A stretch of 64,000 bases of DNA from Tulasnella sp. 424 (taxonomy: Eukaryota > Basidiomycota > Agaricomycetes > Cantharellales > Tulasnellaceae): assembly GCA_019633425.1 (NCBI GenBank), contig WSUB01000142.1:37214-101213 (forward strand). The letters are read 5' to 3'. Every line of letters starts with the position of its first letter. The first letter of the stretch is position 1. The position numbers and the translations under genes are program-made. The notes beneath the pieces were generated by a model that saw only the letters and a list, made by a program, of their open reading frames with translations, ran no database searches and was not told the origin of the DNA. Of this stretch, positions 37,011 through 50,400 are shown one piece after another.

Positions 37011-38842
37011 ATGGACCTCACCAACAAGCCTCCAGTTCCCGATTACACGACGTTTCATCAACTATGTGCCGAACATTTCGACCAGAGGTGCGTGTCTCTG
37101 CTCGGTACTGATGGACGGCCCTCGAGATTGACAACTTTGAATACGTGTATTGAAGCCCTTCTGCTCTTGTCAACTCCCCGACGCAAGAATCGATTTCGGT
37201 CCTCAGAGATAAAGTCTTCAATGACCCCACACCACGCTCCTCGGCCGCAAAGATATTCGCCGTCATGGACCAGTGGAATGCGGCCCAGCCAATTTCCAAG
37301 CTACCGCCCGAACTCATCGCCCACATCGTAACTCTCGGGTTCCCCATCATCCATCACTTCGAGAATAGAAAGAAAATGTCGCCAAGTGGCTACATGAAAG
37401 CCTTAGCCTCTCTCTCCGTGATCTCGAGGATGTGGAGGAACGCGATAATCGGGACGCCTTCGCTCTGGGGCCTACTTTCTACAAGCTTTCCGCCGCGCAT
37501 CAATCACATTTCCCTCGAACGGTCAGGCACACGTCCATTGATGATAGTGGTCATTGCATGGACACATAACCTCTTAGCACCCGACGAGCTTTTGGACATC
37601 GCCTTACCACACTGGGATCGTTGGGTGCATGTTCGGATGAGTTTGGAATCCCTTACTCGTATCAGGGAGTATTTGACTTCCCCTGCCCCTCGACTCGAGA
37701 CGTTTAACTTATCGGCGTATGTTAATCACCACGAGCCAATCGACCTTTTCGGAGGGTCCGCACCAAGCTTGCAGGACATCACGGTCTGCGGAGCACGGGC
37801 CGTATGGGACTCGGAGGTCTTTCGGGGACTGCGCAAGTTGAAACTGGACACCATAGAAAACGAGTTGATCTCGGCAGATCTGTTCCTTGCGATGGTTTCA
37901 GCCAGCCCAGGATTGGAATTGCTGTCCATCATCGACACAAAGGTCGGCTTCACCCGGCTTCCTCCGTCATCCACTCGGACACCTGTCCAGCTACCCCACC
38001 TCAAGAGCATCATACTTAATCGTGTGTGTGTAGAGACTGTTGGAAGTATCCTCCCCTTCATCCGTGCATCCGACTGCGACTCATTCCTGGTGGCTACATT
38101 CCGACCCGGCAACTCTTTCAACGGAACCGACTTCCTCAGCCGAACCTTCGATCACTTCGACTCTCTCATACGTTCCACCCTCGCCTTCCGTGGATCCTCA
38201 CAGCTATATCTCCTTCCGGATAGCATCCAGTGGCTATGTAACGCGCCAGGGTCCGATGCACCACCATCCTTCAGCTTCAGGATTCCCTTGAAGATGAACA
38301 CAAGTGTTCCCTGGATTTCGCGATTCCTTGGGTCAGAACTACCAAAGCCAGCCCACGAATTAGATACGACCGTCCAGATCCAAGATATCAACGCTGAAAC
38401 CACCGCAGGACTTAAAACGTTGGCCCTTCTCCCCAACGTTCGCTCGTTCAGGATGGATTATTTACTACCATCGGGAGTTGAGATTCTACACCTGCTCGGA
38501 GATTTAAACAAAGACGCGAGAGCGCATGCGTTTCCCCGTCTAAAAGAGTTCCGGTTAGAAGGGGTGTCGTATGGGAGGCCTATCCAAGACTTGGAGGACA
38601 TGCTGAAGCGTCGATACGGCGAATTGGGGCAGAGTGTGACAGGGCCTCCTCCGATGCGCATGGTCTTGGTTTGTTTGCCGCTGGGTGAACTGCCTCAAAG
38701 AAGACTACAAATCGGGGACCTCCATCACATCCGTACCGCGCACGGAGTAGAGTCTTTGAAATTAATATCGGATTTTGGTCCAGAGGGGATGCCTGCATGC
38801 ATCTACGATGATGCCAGGCGCGAATCCTGTCATCCTTTATAA
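37011..38842 (+). CDS. F-box protein, array B gene 3
   Basis: Exons 37011-37087 and 37156-38842 give 587 aa. Exon 1 encodes MDLTNKPPVPDYTTFHQL and seven more residues. The intron is 68 nt with donor GTGCGT and acceptor TTGAAG. Exon 2 opens with SPSALVNSPTQES. The F-box is ISKLPPELIAHIVTLGFP through TPSLWGLL. The LRR-like section differs strongly from gene 1 in the surface-like stretches, while the leucine framework is kept. The tail is ACIYDDARRESCHPL. No frame break seen. Presumed SCF receptor. Confidence 0.87.
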
Positions 38843-39003
38843 ACTTGGGTTGTGGAATACATCTTTGTGACTTGATTTACCTCCCGTGTTTTGTGTGCGT
38901 TGTCTGACTTGTTACTGCTGGGAGATTCACGAACAGATACACTCTTAACCCTCATCTCGTCTCGAGTTAACGGGAAGAAGGGAGGTGAGGTCGGCCCGTC
39001 GAT

Positions 39004-39009
39004 CACGTG
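39004..39009. promoter_or_regulatory. CACGTG box before array B gene 4
   Basis: CGATCACGTGCC, 91 bp before the start codon at 39100. It is kept although the gene is broken. Confidence 0.5.
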
Positions 39010-39099
39010 CCACCGTGGCTTCGGTTGTTCCAGTCTCGACCAGCTACCACGAACGCAGCTGAAGGTGAAAACCTACGGCCATACCTAAGGAACCCTCTC

Positions 39100-40933
39100 A
39101 TGGACCTCACCAACAAGCCTCCAGTACCAGATTACACGACCTTTCATCAACTATGTGCCGAACATTTCGACCAGAGGTGTGTGTCTCTGCTCGGTGCTGA
39201 TCGACGGCCCTCGAGATTGACAACTTTGAATACGTGTATTGAAGCCCCTCGGCTCTTGTCGACTCCCCGACGCAAGAATCGATCACGCTCCTTAGGGATA
39301 AATTCTTTGATGAACCCATACCACGCTCCTCGGCTGCAAAGATATTCGCCGTCATCGACCAGTGGAACGCCGCCCAGCCAATCTCCAAGCTACCGCTCGA
39401 ACTCATCGCCAACATCGTGACTCTCGGGTTCCCCATCACCCATTACTTCGAAGATGTAGGGGAATGCTGCCACGTGGCTACATCAGAGCTTTAGCCTCTC
39501 TCTCGGTGATCTCGAGGATGTGGAGGAACGCTATAATCGGGACGCCTTCACTCTGGGGCCTCCTTTCTACCCACCTTCCGCCTCACATCAATCGCATCTC
39601 CCTCGAACGGTCAGGAACATGTCCACTGATGATAGTGGTCGTTTCATGGACGACTCGGCCAAACCTATCAGCACCCGACGAGCTTTTAGACATCGCCTTA
39701 CCACACCGAGAACGTTGGTCTCACGCTCGGCTAGGTTTCATACCCTTTGCTCCCATCATGGAGTATTTAACTTCCCCTGCCCCTCGACTCGAAACGTTTG
39801 ACTTATCGGCGGATCTTCAAAACAGGACCCACTTGGAGCCAATCGACCTTTTCGGAGGGTACGCACCGAGTTTGCTGGACCTCTCGGTCTTTGGAGCACC
39901 GATCGTATTGGGCTCGAAGGTTCTTCGGGGACTCCGCAAGTTGAGCCTGGATACCATAGGCGGCAAGCTGATCTCGGCAGATCAGGTCCTTGCGATTCTT
40001 TCAGCCAGCCCAGGATTGGAATTGCTGGAGATTGAGAGCGTAGAGATCCGTTCTACTCAGCTCCCTCCGTCATCCACTCGGACACCCATCTAACTACCGC
40101 ACCTCAAGGAAATCACATTTGACGATTTATTCATAGAGGTTGTTGGAAATATCCTCCCCTTCATCCGTGCACCCAACTGCACCTCATTCCAGCTGCTAGA
40201 TGTATTCCAAGAATCTGACGATCCTTTCAACGCAACCGACTTCCTCGACCAATCCTTTGGTCACTTCGAACCTTTTGTACGTTCCACGCTCGCCTTCCAT
40301 GGATCTTCGCAGCTATCTCTCTATTCGGGACGCATGGAGTGGCTCTGTCAGGGGCCGACGTCCGACACACCACCATATTTCAGCTTCGAAATTCCCTCCA
40401 AGATGAATATAAGTATTCCCTGGATCTCGCAACTCCTTGGGTCAGAGCTACTAAGGCCAACCCACGAATTGAACGTGACCTTCAGGCTTCACCAGATCGA
40501 CGCTGAAAACATCGCAGGACTGACAACGTTGGCCCTGCTCCCAAACGTTCAGACGTTCAACGTGGATTTTACACTACCAACGGCTGGAACTATTCTAGAC
40601 TTGCTCGGAGACGCAAACACACCCGCGAGAGGACCTGCGTTCCCGTGTCTAAAGTTTTTCCGGCTAAACGGGACTCGCGGAAGGCCTCTTCGAGATTTGG
40701 AGACCATGCTGATGCATCGATACGGTGAATCGGGGCAGAGTGTGACAGGGCCTCCTCCGATACGCATCATTCTAGCACCCCCGTTTGGTTGGCCACCGTC
40801 TAACACAAGACTACAATTCGAGGACGTCCGTCGAATTCGCACCACGCACGGAGTAGAATCCGTGACATTGATAACGCCTTTTGGCCCAGAGGGAATGCCT
40901 GCATGCATTTACGATGATGCAGAGCAGGAGTAG
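39100..40933 (+). pseudogene. F-box pseudogene, array B gene 4
   Basis: Exon 1 is 39100-39176 and exon 2 starts at 39245. The frame is open through SPSALVDSPTQES and the first half of the F-box (ISKLPLELIANIV). Near 39455-39475 a small indel shifts the frame, and the reading that began in exon 2 stops soon after (about 39493). The F-box continues in another frame (SVISRMWRNAIIGTPSLWGLL). At 40091-40093 a TAA stands where the sister genes have the CAG of TPIQLPHLK. The same frame then runs on to a stop at 40931-40933. One frameshift and one nonsense codon disable the full-length product. Confidence 0.82.
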
Positions 40934-41115
40934 GAATAATGTAATCCTTTATAAACTTGTGTTTGTGGAATAGATTGTGTGGCTTGATTTACCTCCCGTG
41001 TTTTGTGTGCGTTGCTTGACTTGTTACCGCTGGGAAATTCCTGAACAGACCTACTCTTCGCCCTCATCTCGTCTCGAGTTAAGGGCCGGAAGGGAGGTGG
41101 GGTCGGCGCGTCGAT

Positions 41116-41121
41116 CACGTG
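41116..41121. promoter_or_regulatory. CACGTG box before array B gene 5
   Basis: CGATCACGTGCC, 91 bp before the start codon at 41212. Confidence 0.5.
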
Positions 41122-41211
41122 CCGCCGTGGCTTCGGCTCTGTTACAGTCTCGACCAGCCACTACGAACGCTGAAGGGAAAAAACCTGCGGCCATACCTAA
41201 GGAGCCCTCTC

Positions 41212-43058
41212 ATGGACCTCACCAACAAGCCTCCGGTACCCGATTGCAACACGTTTCATCAACTATCTGCTGACCACCTCGACCAGAGGTGCGTGTCTCT
41301 GCTCGGTAGTGATGGATGAGCCTCGAGATTAACGATTTTCCAATATGTGATTGAAGCCCCTCCGCTCTTGTCGACTCCCCGACGCAAGCATCAATCACCC
41401 TCCTCAGGGATAAATTCTTCGATGAACCCATACCACGCTCCTCGGCTGCAAAGATATTCGCCGTCATCGACCGGTGGAACGCCGCCCAGCCAATCTCCAA
41501 GCTACCGCTCGAACTCATCGCCCACATCGTGACTCTCGGGTTCCCCATCACCGCCCATTACGTCGATGTAGGGCGGCCACGTCACTACATGAAAGCCTTA
41601 GCCTCTCTCGCGACGATCTCGAGCATGTGGAGGAATACTATAATCGGGACGCCTTCACTCTGGGGCCTCCTTTCTACCCACCTTCCACCTCACATTAATC
41701 GCATCTCCCTCGAACGGTCAGGAACCTGCCCATTGATGATAGTGGTCGTTTCATGGACGAATGTGCCAAACCTATCAAAACCCGACGAGCTTTTGGACAT
41801 CGCCTTACCACATCGGAATCGTTGGATGCACGTTCAGCTGGGTTTCATACCCCTTGCTCGTGTCATGGAGTATTTAACTTCCGCTGCCCCTCGACTCGAG
41901 TCCTTTTCTTTATCGGTGCATCTTCGTGGCGCGGCCCACTTGGGGCCAGTCGACCTTTTCGGAGGGTACGCACCGAGCTTGCAGGACGTCCGGGTCGTTG
42001 GAGCACGGATCGTATTGGGCTCGGAGGTCTTTCGGGGACTCCGCAAGTTGAGCCTGGACACCATAGAAGGCGAACTGATCTCGGCAGATCAGGTAGTTGC
42101 GATTCTTTCAGCGAGCCCAGGATTAGAATTGCTGGAGATTGAAGACGTAAAGGTCGGCTTCACCCGGCTTCCCCCGTCATCCACTCGGACACCTATCCAG
42201 CTACCCCACCTCAAGAAAATCAGACTTGAAGATATATGTATAGAGGCTGTTGGAAATATCCTCCCCTTCATCCGTGTTCCCAACTGCACCTCATTCCAGC
42301 TGCTAGACGTATTCCAAGAATCCGACGACCCATTCGACACAACCGACTTCCTTAGCCGATCCTTCGGTCACTTCGACTCTTTCATACGTTCCATCCTCGC
42401 CTTCCATGGATCCTCGCAGCTATCTCTCTATCCGGAATTGGTACAGTGGCTATGTAAGGGGCCAGAGTACGATGAACCACCATATTTCAACTTCGAAGTT
42501 CCTTCCAGGATGAACATAAGTATTCCCTGGATCTCGCAGTTTCTTGGGTCAGAGCTACTAATGCCAACCCACGAATTGAGCGTGACCTTCAAGCTTTACC
42601 AGGTCGACGCTGAAAACATCGCAGGGCTGAAAACGTTGGCCCTGCTCCCAAACGTTCAGACCTTCCAGATGGATTTTACACTACCAACAACGGTCGGAAC
42701 TATCCTAGACTTGCTCGGAGACGCAAGCGCACACGCGAGAGGACCTGCGTTCCCCTGTCTAAAGACGTTCCGGCTAGACGGGGCTTGCGGAAGATCTCTT
42801 CGAGATTTGGGGACCATGTTGATGCATCGATACGGTGAATCGGGACAGAGTGTGACAGGGCCTCCCTCGATATGCATCATTCTAGCCCCCCCGTTTGGTT
42901 GGCAGCCGGCTGACATAAGACTACAATTCGAGGTCCTCCGTCGAATTCGTACCACGCACGGAGTAGAATCTGTGACATTGATATCGCATTTTGGTCCGGA
43001 AGGTAGCCCTGCATGCATTTGCGATGATGCCTCTGGCGAATACCGTAATCCTGTATAA
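41212..43058 (+). CDS. F-box protein, array B gene 5
   Basis: Exons 41212-41288 and 41357-43058 give 592 aa. Exon 1 encodes MDLTNKPPVPDCNTFHQL plus seven residues. The 68 nt intron has donor GTGCGT, branch ATTAAC and acceptor TTGAAG. A purely ATG-based frame in exon 2 would miss the F-box start, because the whole segment from 41357 to about 41590 has no in-frame ATG. The F-box is ISKLPLELIAHIVTLGFP through TPSLWGLL. The leucine-rich part and the tail ACICDDASGEYRNPV follow. Closest by eye to pseudogene 4. Last gene of the array. Confidence 0.87.
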
Positions 43059-44400
43059 ATATGTGTTGTGGAATACATCGCCTATCGTGATGGGCTTCCA
43101 GTCTTTTGTGTGCGTCTGGCTTGTGGCCCCTGGGAGAATCTTGAACAGACACTTCGTTGCCTAATGACGAGGGATCTGGGATCCGATGTAGGGGGAAAGT
43201 AATCATGCATGAAGAGAGGGTATGCATAATGAAACGGAACAACAGTCCGAGTCGAGGTTATGAAGGCCGACCAGTAAGTAGAACTCGAGTCTTCTGTTAC
43301 GGCAGTGAAGGATTCGGCTTCCGTCGAAGAGAGCTCGGCAAGCAGTGTTGTGGGCGGGCTTTGAGACAATTTTGGAAGGTCTTATCACCGTTCGAGGGGG
43401 ATGACGACAGGTCTCGGCGAAAACGCCTCCGTTGGGAGGCTTCTGTCCACCTCCGTACCCCTCCACAGGACGATGGCAAGAGGAGGATAATAACGACGTT
43501 GACGATCGGCTCGGATGACCCCTCACTCGCGACAAAACTCTCCTAGGCACCCCACCCCCGTGTAGTTGATCCGCGGACGCGCAGTGCATGTCTGAAAAGT
43601 AGGTTCGAACCGATTCATTTGATGCCTTTGTCCATATTAAAACTAAATAAAATGAAGAATGGGAGGCATCTTCAGCCAGATAGATGAAAGACTTCAGTTT
43701 ACCGCGGTCACAAAACCTCCAACTCCTCCGCCGTGGGTCACCAAAGAACATGCCGTCTTCAACCCAGCAACTAGATGCGTCGACCCTCCAAGAGCGTCCG
43801 ACACTACCAAAGACACGAAAGAGGATGGCTCCGAGTACGGGCATGGTCCGAAAGATGGAAAATTCTGAAGCCTGTTGTCATGGCCAGTAAGTAAAGTATC
43901 ATCTGAGTCTCATCCAGGTTCTGACTAAGTCCCAACCGGCTATATCCAGAGTTGGCGGCACAGTGTTCCTATTACATAAGCCTTTATGTCATATTTAGTG
44001 TTGCTCTTGAGTTCGGGGTTATCCACTTGGCTGGTTGAGGCACGAGCGTACTTGCGAGCCATACACAAATGCGCCATTTTGCTAGAGGATCGTCAGTATC
44101 CTCTTGGCCTACGTATTGCGACCCAGAGAACTGTGTAATAGGAGAGCATTGGCTTCGGCTGATTTCATGGGTTGGAGCACAGTTGGGAGCATAGTGTTGG
44201 GTCTGTTGGGGCAAAAAGGAGGCAGTCGAGTGGAGACTCGACCCCAACCGTCCAGCAGCCAGTTTTCCTAGCAAGAAGGCCCCCCTTTTGGAGTTTCGCA
44301 AGCTTGGGATTCGATATTTTTCGTACCAAACCACCTGTTCGAGGAAAACAGGAGATCAAAAGCATTTTGGGACGCGGCATCGCACGGGAGATGCGGAAAG
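43059..44400. other. Gene-poor stretch after array B
   Basis: Frames overlap on both strands (43203-43844 minus; 43203-43546 and 43659-43868 plus), with no family recognised. I see no splice pattern that joins them convincingly. The right inverted arm begins between about 43900 and 44400. Confidence 0.4.
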
Positions 44401-44423
44401 GCCTGCTTTGGAAGGGGGGTTCT

Positions 44424-47400
44424 ATATCGTGATTTCGCACGCCTCGCGCACCCGCATTCTCCGCAAAGGTGCTCCTATCGTGTACCACTGTAGCCAGGCC
44501 CATGTGCCCGCTTGGGCCTTGCATGAGCAAAATCGCTATATCCCGAGCTTTCCCGACGCTACCCGGTTGCGCACCCTTTCGATCAATAGGGCTAGGCCTC
44601 GGATATTCTATGAGCCTGAGATTCCGTTACCCTCCATTGACAACGGTTCAATTCTTTGGTAAAAATTTCGAGTCACCAAACCATTTCAGGATCAACCCTT
44701 CTTGAGCCCCTAAGCACAAAATTCGTCGGTGTGGGGCCGTTATGAAATGCGACGGTTGAAAGTGGACCGCAGGGAATGGTCTCCCCGGCCCGCCCGGCTG
44801 CCGCCATCCCGGGCGGTCCAACGCCTTCCAATGCTTTGTCGTCGCTCGAGCTCTCCTTACTATTCAAGGCGGGCTTCTCGGCTCTTTCTTTTCTATGGCA
44901 TTGCAAAGATGGCTAGATCGGAATATTTAGAGTAAAGCCGACCTTTCACCCGTCCGCCCGTTGATGAGCCTTAAGAGTTTTCCCGTGGACCACCCTCGTT
45001 TCTTGGTAGCAAATTCATCTCTCATCTCCTATCATTCTCGGAGGCATATTTATGTAAGAATACGTTTGAACGAAGTCGGAGACAGAAGACGGGGGTGGCT
45101 TTCAATCTGCGGCCTCAATGAAGTCCCATTGATTTGGTATTGCGTGGGGGTGCTGTCGTCCACGTGGGGATCGGAGGCCACGAGGCTCTGACGTCGTCGC
45201 GATAGGCACATCATTGTAACCAATCAAGATGGCCATATCAAACGCCCCACCTGCCAAAACCGGCTTGCTATGTTTGGGATTCCACGACCTCGGTCGCGTG
45301 GCCGTGGTCGTGAGGCACCATCTGCCATTCCCAACTTGTCAATTTAGCCTCTCTGAAGTTCGAGAGCGAAAATTTTGGGGCAGGTCCAAACCCGTGCTTG
45401 TACTTTCAGGGCGCCTTGCCGGTGAGAATTTCGCAATGTGCGCAGCTTCGGAAAATGCGACATTTGGTCCAGCCTCCGGGATTCGCGGGGATTCACGACT
45501 CGCGGTTTTCAGCTGCTCTTTCCGTCGTAATATTATCCTCGCCGGTCGCCTATTCCCCTTTTCACTTCTGCCGGTAAATGTGAAAGTTCGGCTGTAAAAT
45601 GTCCACCTACTTCTTCACGAGGTAATTACCCAATGGTGGCTGACAGCCGCTTCATACCTGTCTTCTAGTGGTGCCGAAGTATTGACCTTCTCGGGTATCT
45701 GCGTTCAGTGTAATTGCACAAACCAAATGGACCTTATTTAACTTCCGTTGGAATATGTAGAAGGATTTGGAGACATTTCTGCAAGATTGTGCTTTCTCTT
45801 CAAAAATCTCTTGCCCGGTAAGGCAAGTGGATTTTGAAACCTCTTGGTAGCTTGCCACTTCTCCACTTAGTTAGCTTGTTATCTGAGCGTCGACTTACGC
45901 TGCTCCGCCGTGGCTGCGTCCCTTCACCGTCCCTCGTCCTCCAAAGACGCTCTAGTGACTTTCGCACGGGCGGCCCTCCTCCTTTCTATCTCAAGCAGTG
46001 TATCTCATCTATGCCCCCTCCCGAACTGACCCTTCCCTGTCTCCCGTCCTGGTCTCCGACTTGAACGGAAAAACCACCCTCCACGCCCCTCGCACGTACT
46101 TCGACGGAATATTGAACGTTCTCCGCCTTCCAGGGTTGGATGTATCAAACGTGGCCCAGTGCTCAAAAAGGCTATGACTGGCCTGGGAAGTGGAACTTGC
46201 GTTGCATGCACCTACCAGCCAATTGCAATGCTTGCCGATAGGTAAAGAAGACCTTCAATTAATTTCTCTCATTCTCAACGTCCGCCTGAGAAGGAGCACA
46301 GTCCACTCTGCACTTTCGCTGACACGGACATATTTTATCTGACCAAACCGTCCGTCTGGTCGGTTGGAGAGGTGGCTGGAAGCATATTATCCCTCCTTTC
46401 TGATGTCGTAGCAAAACTCTCCTATGGCTGTTGTTCAACCCTCGCTGGCCGAAGTTTATCCTCCACCCTCTCGGCTACGGGATCAGTTAGAAGAGGAGAC
46501 TTTTGCGGCCGAAAGGAAGGCAAGACACAGCTTAGGCGGAGAAATGCTGGCAACCCTGTTAGTCGATTGATCTGCGCTTCTCTCCCCTTCTGGACGAGTT
46601 TGGACAGAGGCGAAATGCAACCAGCTTCCTCCGGCCGATGAACCAAAAAAGCCATGTTTTGGATCGGTCGTTACAATCTCCAGCCTGAGCAAGCAACGAT
46701 GACAAGGGCGACGCGACCTCAGTGCACCAGGTCACGTCTAGAAGAGGTAATCCCTCCGGTGTGCCTTGGCCTTACCCGAGCTTCGGCACACGAAGAAGCA
46801 AAGTCCATCTTCTGCGCTAATGAGCCGACGGTGTCGGACTCTGCTCTCTCTTCGAAAATCGACCTCGCAAAATGTGATAAAATGGTCTTGGGAAATTCTT
46901 CGCCTCATCTGGAGGTCTCGTGCTAATCTTGTCCGGACCAGCAGCCAGTTAAGGTACCTACACGCCTTTTACTCTCATAGGTAATCTGGAGGCTTCTTAC
47001 AATGAGGCTCTGATATCAGCGATATTTTGACGAGCCAGTTGATGACTCGCGGGGTTATCTAATCGGCTTCTGCCTCGAGGCAGCCTGAGACGGAGAAACT
47101 GATCTCAGTCTCGGACGACATCGCTCGACTGGGATCTGTAACCGACCCTGGCTCTGAGGAGATGTCCATTTAGGCGTTTCTTCTGGGGCGGGATGGCGGA
47201 TGAACCTGCCTTGCTGCTGCGCTGTTTCAGAAGAAGGTTTGCACTGTACAGGCTTGAAGGCCTTCAAGTACGGGAATAGCTCAGTACATGGTGGATGAGC
47301 CTTTTGAATTCTTACTTCCAAGTTGCGGAACAGCTTGTAACAGTGCTCTGTGCAATGACCGGACGCAGAGCACCTCACTTGTCCCTAGGGAGAGGATCCC

Positions 47401-50400
47401 TGGGTCAAAGGCCTAGAATAAGGTCCCTATTTAGTCTCTCCATACTCTGCGGAAGGTCTCAAGTAGTTTAATATCATGTTTTTATCTGTATTCTCCGTGT
47501 GAGCGAGCGAAGATTTTGCGAGCCGGGACGGACCACTCTCCCACATCGGGTCTTCTTCCAAAGAAATATTTTGCTCGCAAACTGAAATTTGACCCGTCCG
47601 GAATTCTACTCTCGGTGAATCTTCGTCCAGATTGCGCCTGCCGCCCGATCGTCAGGTCATAAGGCTTTCGGGACCACTGTTGCCTTTCTAAGCGGGCTTT
47701 CCTTCCGCCAACAACCCGACCACGCACCGCCTCCCACCAAGCCTTTTAGTTTTTCCTACGTTTATCTCTGACCCTGCGAGGTTGTAGCGGTATTTGCTTC
47801 AGATTTGACTTACTGACGTGGTGGCTTGCTATTCCCGATCCCCAAGGGTCGATAGTCCTTCCCAGTTCTGCTATTGGCTTTTCAGGATGTCCGCGATAAT
47901 CGGCCTGGATGAATCTCACGATCATCGACCAGCATAGATTAGGGGTCATCCTGTGAATCTCTTCATTTGGAATCTCAAGTACATGCCTGGCTTGGACAGC
48001 TATAGACGATGTCCGAACATCCTAATCGAGCAATGCCCGGGCAATAGGGTGTCATTCCGCTGAGTAATTTTGACCCCTTCTTTTGAGATAGGTTTAGTCC
48101 GGTGCATGCTCGGCGGCTTCTTCATGCGAGCTATGCTCTCGTCCACCGACAGTCGGGGCTGATCATGACCTCCGAGCCAGACTATTACTTGTTTCTTCCG
48201 GTCCTAATATTACCTTTTACGAGCAATTCGATTGTGATTGATTTGCTATTAATGAGCACTATCAGTTTTAACGCTGGAAGTCATGGGATTCCTGTCCCTT
48301 GCTAGGACCTGCAGCAGTCAGCGACGTGGACAAAGCACTCAGGCACGGCGATCGAAAGGTTCTTATACAGTATTGACGAATCTTTTCTGAAAAGCAAGAG
48401 ATGAAAATTCTTGTTCTAAGGTTGGGTGTGGTGCCTGAAAGTAACGGGGCCGTGTCCCAGTGCCAAGCACACAGTGCAGGGAGTGGTAGCAAGCTAACTT
48501 CCCTCCTGATGATGATAGATTGGCTGGACTGCGTCTCACCCTAGGGATGTTTCTCGTCACTATTCTCTGATCATACGGACTTGCTGTAGTGTACCCGGTT
48601 GCTGGACAAACTTCACCACCGCCGGAAAGCCTCGCAATGCATCATTTGACTTTGGACGGAGCCTCATCAACGGGGAAAGAAGCGAGTCCAATGCTGTTTT
48701 ATGATCGAATTATTGAAGAAAAGGAGTAATGTATTATACGAAAGTCTACGCAGTGATGCCAAGGCTAGACACCTGCGACGGACGCGTTGGGGTTGAACCG
48801 CCCCCCCCCCCCCCAATTCGGAACCCCTGTTGTTGCTAAAAGGTTAGGTTCGATATCTCTGGGATTGCATGCTCTAAAGTCATCTGAACTCCCGTGCTAG
48901 TCTCTGGTCAAAGCTGTTATGATTTGGTGCTCAAAGGTTATTGACCCCCTTTTTGTTCGAATTCATTCCGGTACCTGTGACGAAGTTGCGGTCGGCCGCC
49001 GTGTTGTTGATGCGAGCTCGACCGCCGGTGGTAGCTTCAAAGAAACAAACCAATCCTATTCAAGACTTCCTTTGTAGTTTATCTTTATGCTTGGTCCGTT
49101 GTGTACACCACAGTCTCTCGGTTTTCCTGTTGAAAGGTTCCGTTGACAACCGACTGGTTCTAGCTTCTGAGCTAAAAAGCGGGCGAGTGCGGCTTCTAGG
49201 CGGAGGGTCCGAACCTATCAAATGGGCTGTAAATTTTGTAGAAATCTGGAGTCGCCACCTGGTTGACAAAGGGATGAAGCCAGAGCCTGACCGTTGCGGG
49301 TACAGATGTAGGCTTGCTGGCTGAGCGACTTGTGTTGATCGCTCTGTCGGCGCGTTTGCGGTCGTTGCTGGGCATTCCTGTACAGATGCCGCCGTTACGA
49401 TGTTCTCGCTCCGCTTCCTCTCAGCTTCGAGTCTCGACCTGGGGACCGGTGGCGGACGGGGACTGCGTCAAACCCGCCTCGGACAACCGTCTGGACAGGG
49501 TTTTATGTAATCATCGCCGGTCCACTCTAACCAAAAAGGCAACATATCCGCGAGACCCGTGATCGCTTACAAACCCCGTGTCTAGCTTCACCTCGGCTAT
49601 GGGATTCTGGGTGTATTTACCTCTTATTTCCGGTGGAGCGGATAGTGGTTTCGCTTTGACCGCCGTCCGGTTCAACATCTCCGCCTTTGTTTGACATACG
49701 CGCCGAAACCGCAAAGTACACAATATCTTAGTGCTGTTTGCATCCATCAGCTTCTCCTGCGCTACACCACTTCGCGGTATCCAGAGCATGCAAAATTGCT
49801 GTGCGCAGGGGCCGCCTCCTATCACCCCACCTCTGTCCAACGAACTACAACGCATCTCAAAACCCTGTAAGAGGCTGGACAACTATCACTGCAGCTATAG
49901 GATACAGGAGCTGTTATGCCACGATATTGCTATTATATGTGATATATGTGACGTTGAATCGACAAGCACAGAGAAGCCATATCGTGCTTTGGCTATCTTA
50001 TCTCGAACCCTCTGGTCCTCTAATCCGGCCTACCTCGTTTTGATCACAGAGAGGGCCAGACTAAACAACTTGATCGGCACGAGGATCCGAAGCGGATGGT
50101 CGCCCTGAAGAAAAACAGTAACTTCTTCGAATGTGTGCAATGCAGATGTGTGGACAGGAGAGGTTTTGGTCCTTTTTTTCGATCCTGGAAATGAGAGACA
50201 ATAGTTGCGTGAATGGCTTTATGGGTATCGTCTTCTAAACCTAGCCAATGTTTACGGTCGTAGGACTAACGCAAGGCACAGGCGGATATTGGTTGTGAAA
50301 CCCGCACCAGGAACTTAACATTGCCTTCCATTTTGACCCAAACTCGTCATGTCAGGGAGGGAGGGACGTAAGGCGGGTTTACCACGCCACGTCAGCGCCG

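Noticed and set aside
43203..43844. 213-codon minus-strand open frame, with a competing plus-strand frame at 43659-43868
   Set aside because: Both strands are open over part of it, no family is recognised, no splice-site pattern supports either strand, and the composition is Ser/Arg-rich like many chance frames.
48801..48814. 14-C homopolymer, and an 11-C run at 22262-22272
   Set aside because: The two runs are not at equivalent positions of the inverted arms. They are ordinary homopolymers, useful only as places where assembly length may be wrong.
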